Under the pieces are notes generated by a model. It was not told where the DNA came from and made no database searches. It saw only the letters and a list, made by a program, of their open reading frames with translations. The position numbers and the translations under genes were made by a program. Positions 62,875-64,000 of a stretch of 64,000 nt of DNA are shown here, in pieces; positions within the stretch are counted from its first letter, which is position 1; every line of letters begins with the position of its first letter. Source of the stretch: Eisenibacter elegans DSM 3317 (GTDB lineage: Bacteria > Bacteroidota > Bacteroidia > Cytophagales > Microscillaceae); NCBI RefSeq assembly GCF_000430505.1, contig NZ_KE387152.1, positions 62,001-126,000 on the forward strand, read 5' to 3'.

Positions 62875-64000
62875 TCAGACTACCCCCTTGGCCTTGAGCG
62901 CTAGGTATTCGTTGATGACCGCAGCCGTTAGCTGGTTAGGGTGGGATAATACCGTATAGATGCCATACTTGTTGAGTTCACGAACAATGAGGCGTTTTTC
63001 GTAAACAAATTGCTCAGCCACAGTTTGATTATATAGTTCTTCTAGCGACCGAGGGCGGCGGGTGATATAGCTGTTGATAGCGGTATTTTCAAACATTACC
63101 ACAAGCAGAACCTGTGTTTTGGCTAGTTGTCGTAGAGCCGGCAGTGCGCGCTGTAGGGTATGTAAGCTTTCAAAATTGGTAAACAACACCAGCAAGCTAC
63201 GTTGTTTGATAAGTTGGCGTACTTGAATAAAAAGCCGTTGATAGTCCGATTCCTCAAAGCCGGTTTCTTGTTTGTACAGTGTTTCGAGGAACTTCTGCAT
63301 TTGCCTCCGTCCCCGCGTGGCAGGTACAATCTCGTCTATCTGATGCCTGAAAGTCAGCAAGCCGGGCTGGTCATATTGCATCACTGCGATATTGGCCAAC
63401 ACCAAGGCTGAGTTGATAGCATAGTCGAGCAAGGTCATCCCATTGAAGGGTTGCCGCATATTGCGGCCTTTGTCGATGAGGCAGTATATTTGCTGAGATT
63501 TTTCGTCTTGATAATGATTGACCATCAGCTGGTTGCGCCTAGCAGTAGCCTTCCAGTTGATAGAGCGAATATCATCTCCCTGGACATAGTCTTTGATTTG
63601 CTCAAACTCACGGTTTTGGCCTATGCGCCGTATTTTTTTGATGCCTGCTTCGCTCAGCTTATTCGAAATAGCAAGCAACTCGTATTTGTGTACTTGAGCA
63701 AAAGAAGGGTATACGGCTACTTCGTCAGGCTGTACAAAACAGTAATGACGCGAAATCAGCCCTAGGCCTATACTGACATTGAGGTGTAAATTCCCGAATT
63801 GATAAAGACCGCGCTCGGTAGGGCGCAGAGTATAGCTGAGAGTGGTGGATTGTTGGGAGGCCAGCTGGTGGTGATAGAGCGCGAAATCTCTGCGCTGAAA
63901 CTGTATTGGCAGCTCATCGATTACCTTTAGGGAAATGTGTACGGGGTATTGGTTGGCTATTTCAAGCCCGACAGGGTTGTCATCTCCGTTGGAGAGGCGG
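62875..64000 (-). CDS. DUF58 protein, 5' end cut by window edge
   Basis: The frame is open from the right edge to the stop at 62875, giving 374 codons. The first visible part is a beta-rich segment (LRPTERGLYQFGNLHLNVS). The DUF58 signature follows (REFEQIKDYVQGDDIRSINWKATARR), then a VWA-like fold with LIDKGRNM and LVLFTNFES. DUF58 proteins are usually about 430-450 residues with two N-terminal membrane helices, so roughly 60-70 residues are missing. They normally sit beside MoxR ATPase and VWA genes; that context would lie outside the window. Confidence 0.88.
   Translation of the reverse strand, partial: RLSNGDDNPVGLEIANQYPVHISLKVIDELPIQFQRRDFALYHHQLASQQSTTLSYTLRPTERGLYQFGNLHLNVSIGLGLISRHYCFVQPDEVAVYPSFAQVHKYELLAISNKLSEAGIKKIRRIGQNREFEQIKDYVQGDDIRSINWKATARRNQLMVNHYQDEKSQQIYCLIDKGRNMRQPFNGMTLLDYAINSALVLANIAVMQYDQPGLLTFRHQIDEIVPATRGRRQMQKFLETLYKQETGFEESDYQRLFIQVRQLIKQRSLLVLFTNFESLHTLQRALPALRQLAKTQVLLVVMFENTAINSYITRRPRSLEELYNQTVAEQFVYEKRLIVRELNKYGIYTVLSHPNQLTAAVINEYLALKAKGVV

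Noticed and set aside
1-64000. tRNA, rRNA, prophage or complete insertion sequence
   Set aside because: I saw no cloverleaf-like or rRNA sequence, no integrase, transposase or phage structural genes on either strand.

Overview
The window is chromosomal DNA of a gliding member of the Bacteroidota, most likely order Cytophagales. The evidence is the gliding lipoprotein GldH, a PorW/SprE-type type IX secretion lipoprotein, a protein with a C-terminal type IX sorting domain, the Bacteroidota-specific DUF4295 ribosome-associated protein, a Reg_prop/Y_Y_Y sensor, DUF1573 domains, promoters of the TAnnTTTG type and very few Shine-Dalgarno sequences. I see no rRNA, tRNA, CRISPR array, prophage or intact insertion sequence. 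The gene content is mostly core chromosomal, and the non-coding space carries several families of dispersed short repeats.

Layout. 1-7.4 kb: a flippase cut by the left edge, a Cys-rich exported protein, an unknown membrane protein next to LemA, a large Reg_prop sensor and RNase HI. 7.5-12.5 kb: Xaa-Pro aminopeptidase, an NTF2-like exported protein, a siaB-siaC phospho-switch pair, gldH and a Na+/H+ antiporter. 12.7-20.4 kb (minus strand): orphan ParA with a small partner, rsmI, a membrane protein, then TPR-SpoIIE phosphatase / formylglycine-enzyme-like protein / aroE, with an FKBP lipoprotein behind them. 20.6-23.4 kb: rpsP-rpmG-DUF4295-ftsY and a tiny basic lipoprotein. 23.5-31.8 kb: malonyl-CoA-synthetase-like enzyme, a stand-alone H-NOX haem protein, SGNH hydrolase, response regulator, two thioredoxin-fold proteins and a DUF1573 protein. 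32-39 kb: priA and the fused mutase icmF. 39-45 kb: methyltransferase, porW/sprE, and the M23 peptidase-bactofilin-AtpZ group. 45-54 kb: glutathione peroxidase, nth, PP2C, polysaccharide deacetylase, M1 peptidase, VWA membrane protein, manC. 54-64 kb: recQ, a frameshifted TPR-SpoIIE gene, two glycosyltransferases, a T9SS cargo protein and a DUF58 protein cut by the right edge.

Themes. (i) Serine/threonine phospho-switching: SiaB kinase-like and SiaC proteins, two TPR-SpoIIE phosphatases, one stand-alone PP2C and one single-domain response regulator lie within 50 kb. (ii) Envelope and surface: flippase, GDP-mannose synthesis, glycosyltransferases, deacetylase, bactofilin/M23, gliding and T9SS parts. 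(iii) Short repeats: a MITE-like element with CCACTGG terminal inverted repeats (four copies), a ~70-100 bp AT-rich repeat (seven clear copies plus two doubtful), and two or three smaller families. These repeats create false N-terminal extensions in front of several genes, which is why starts were moved inward here.
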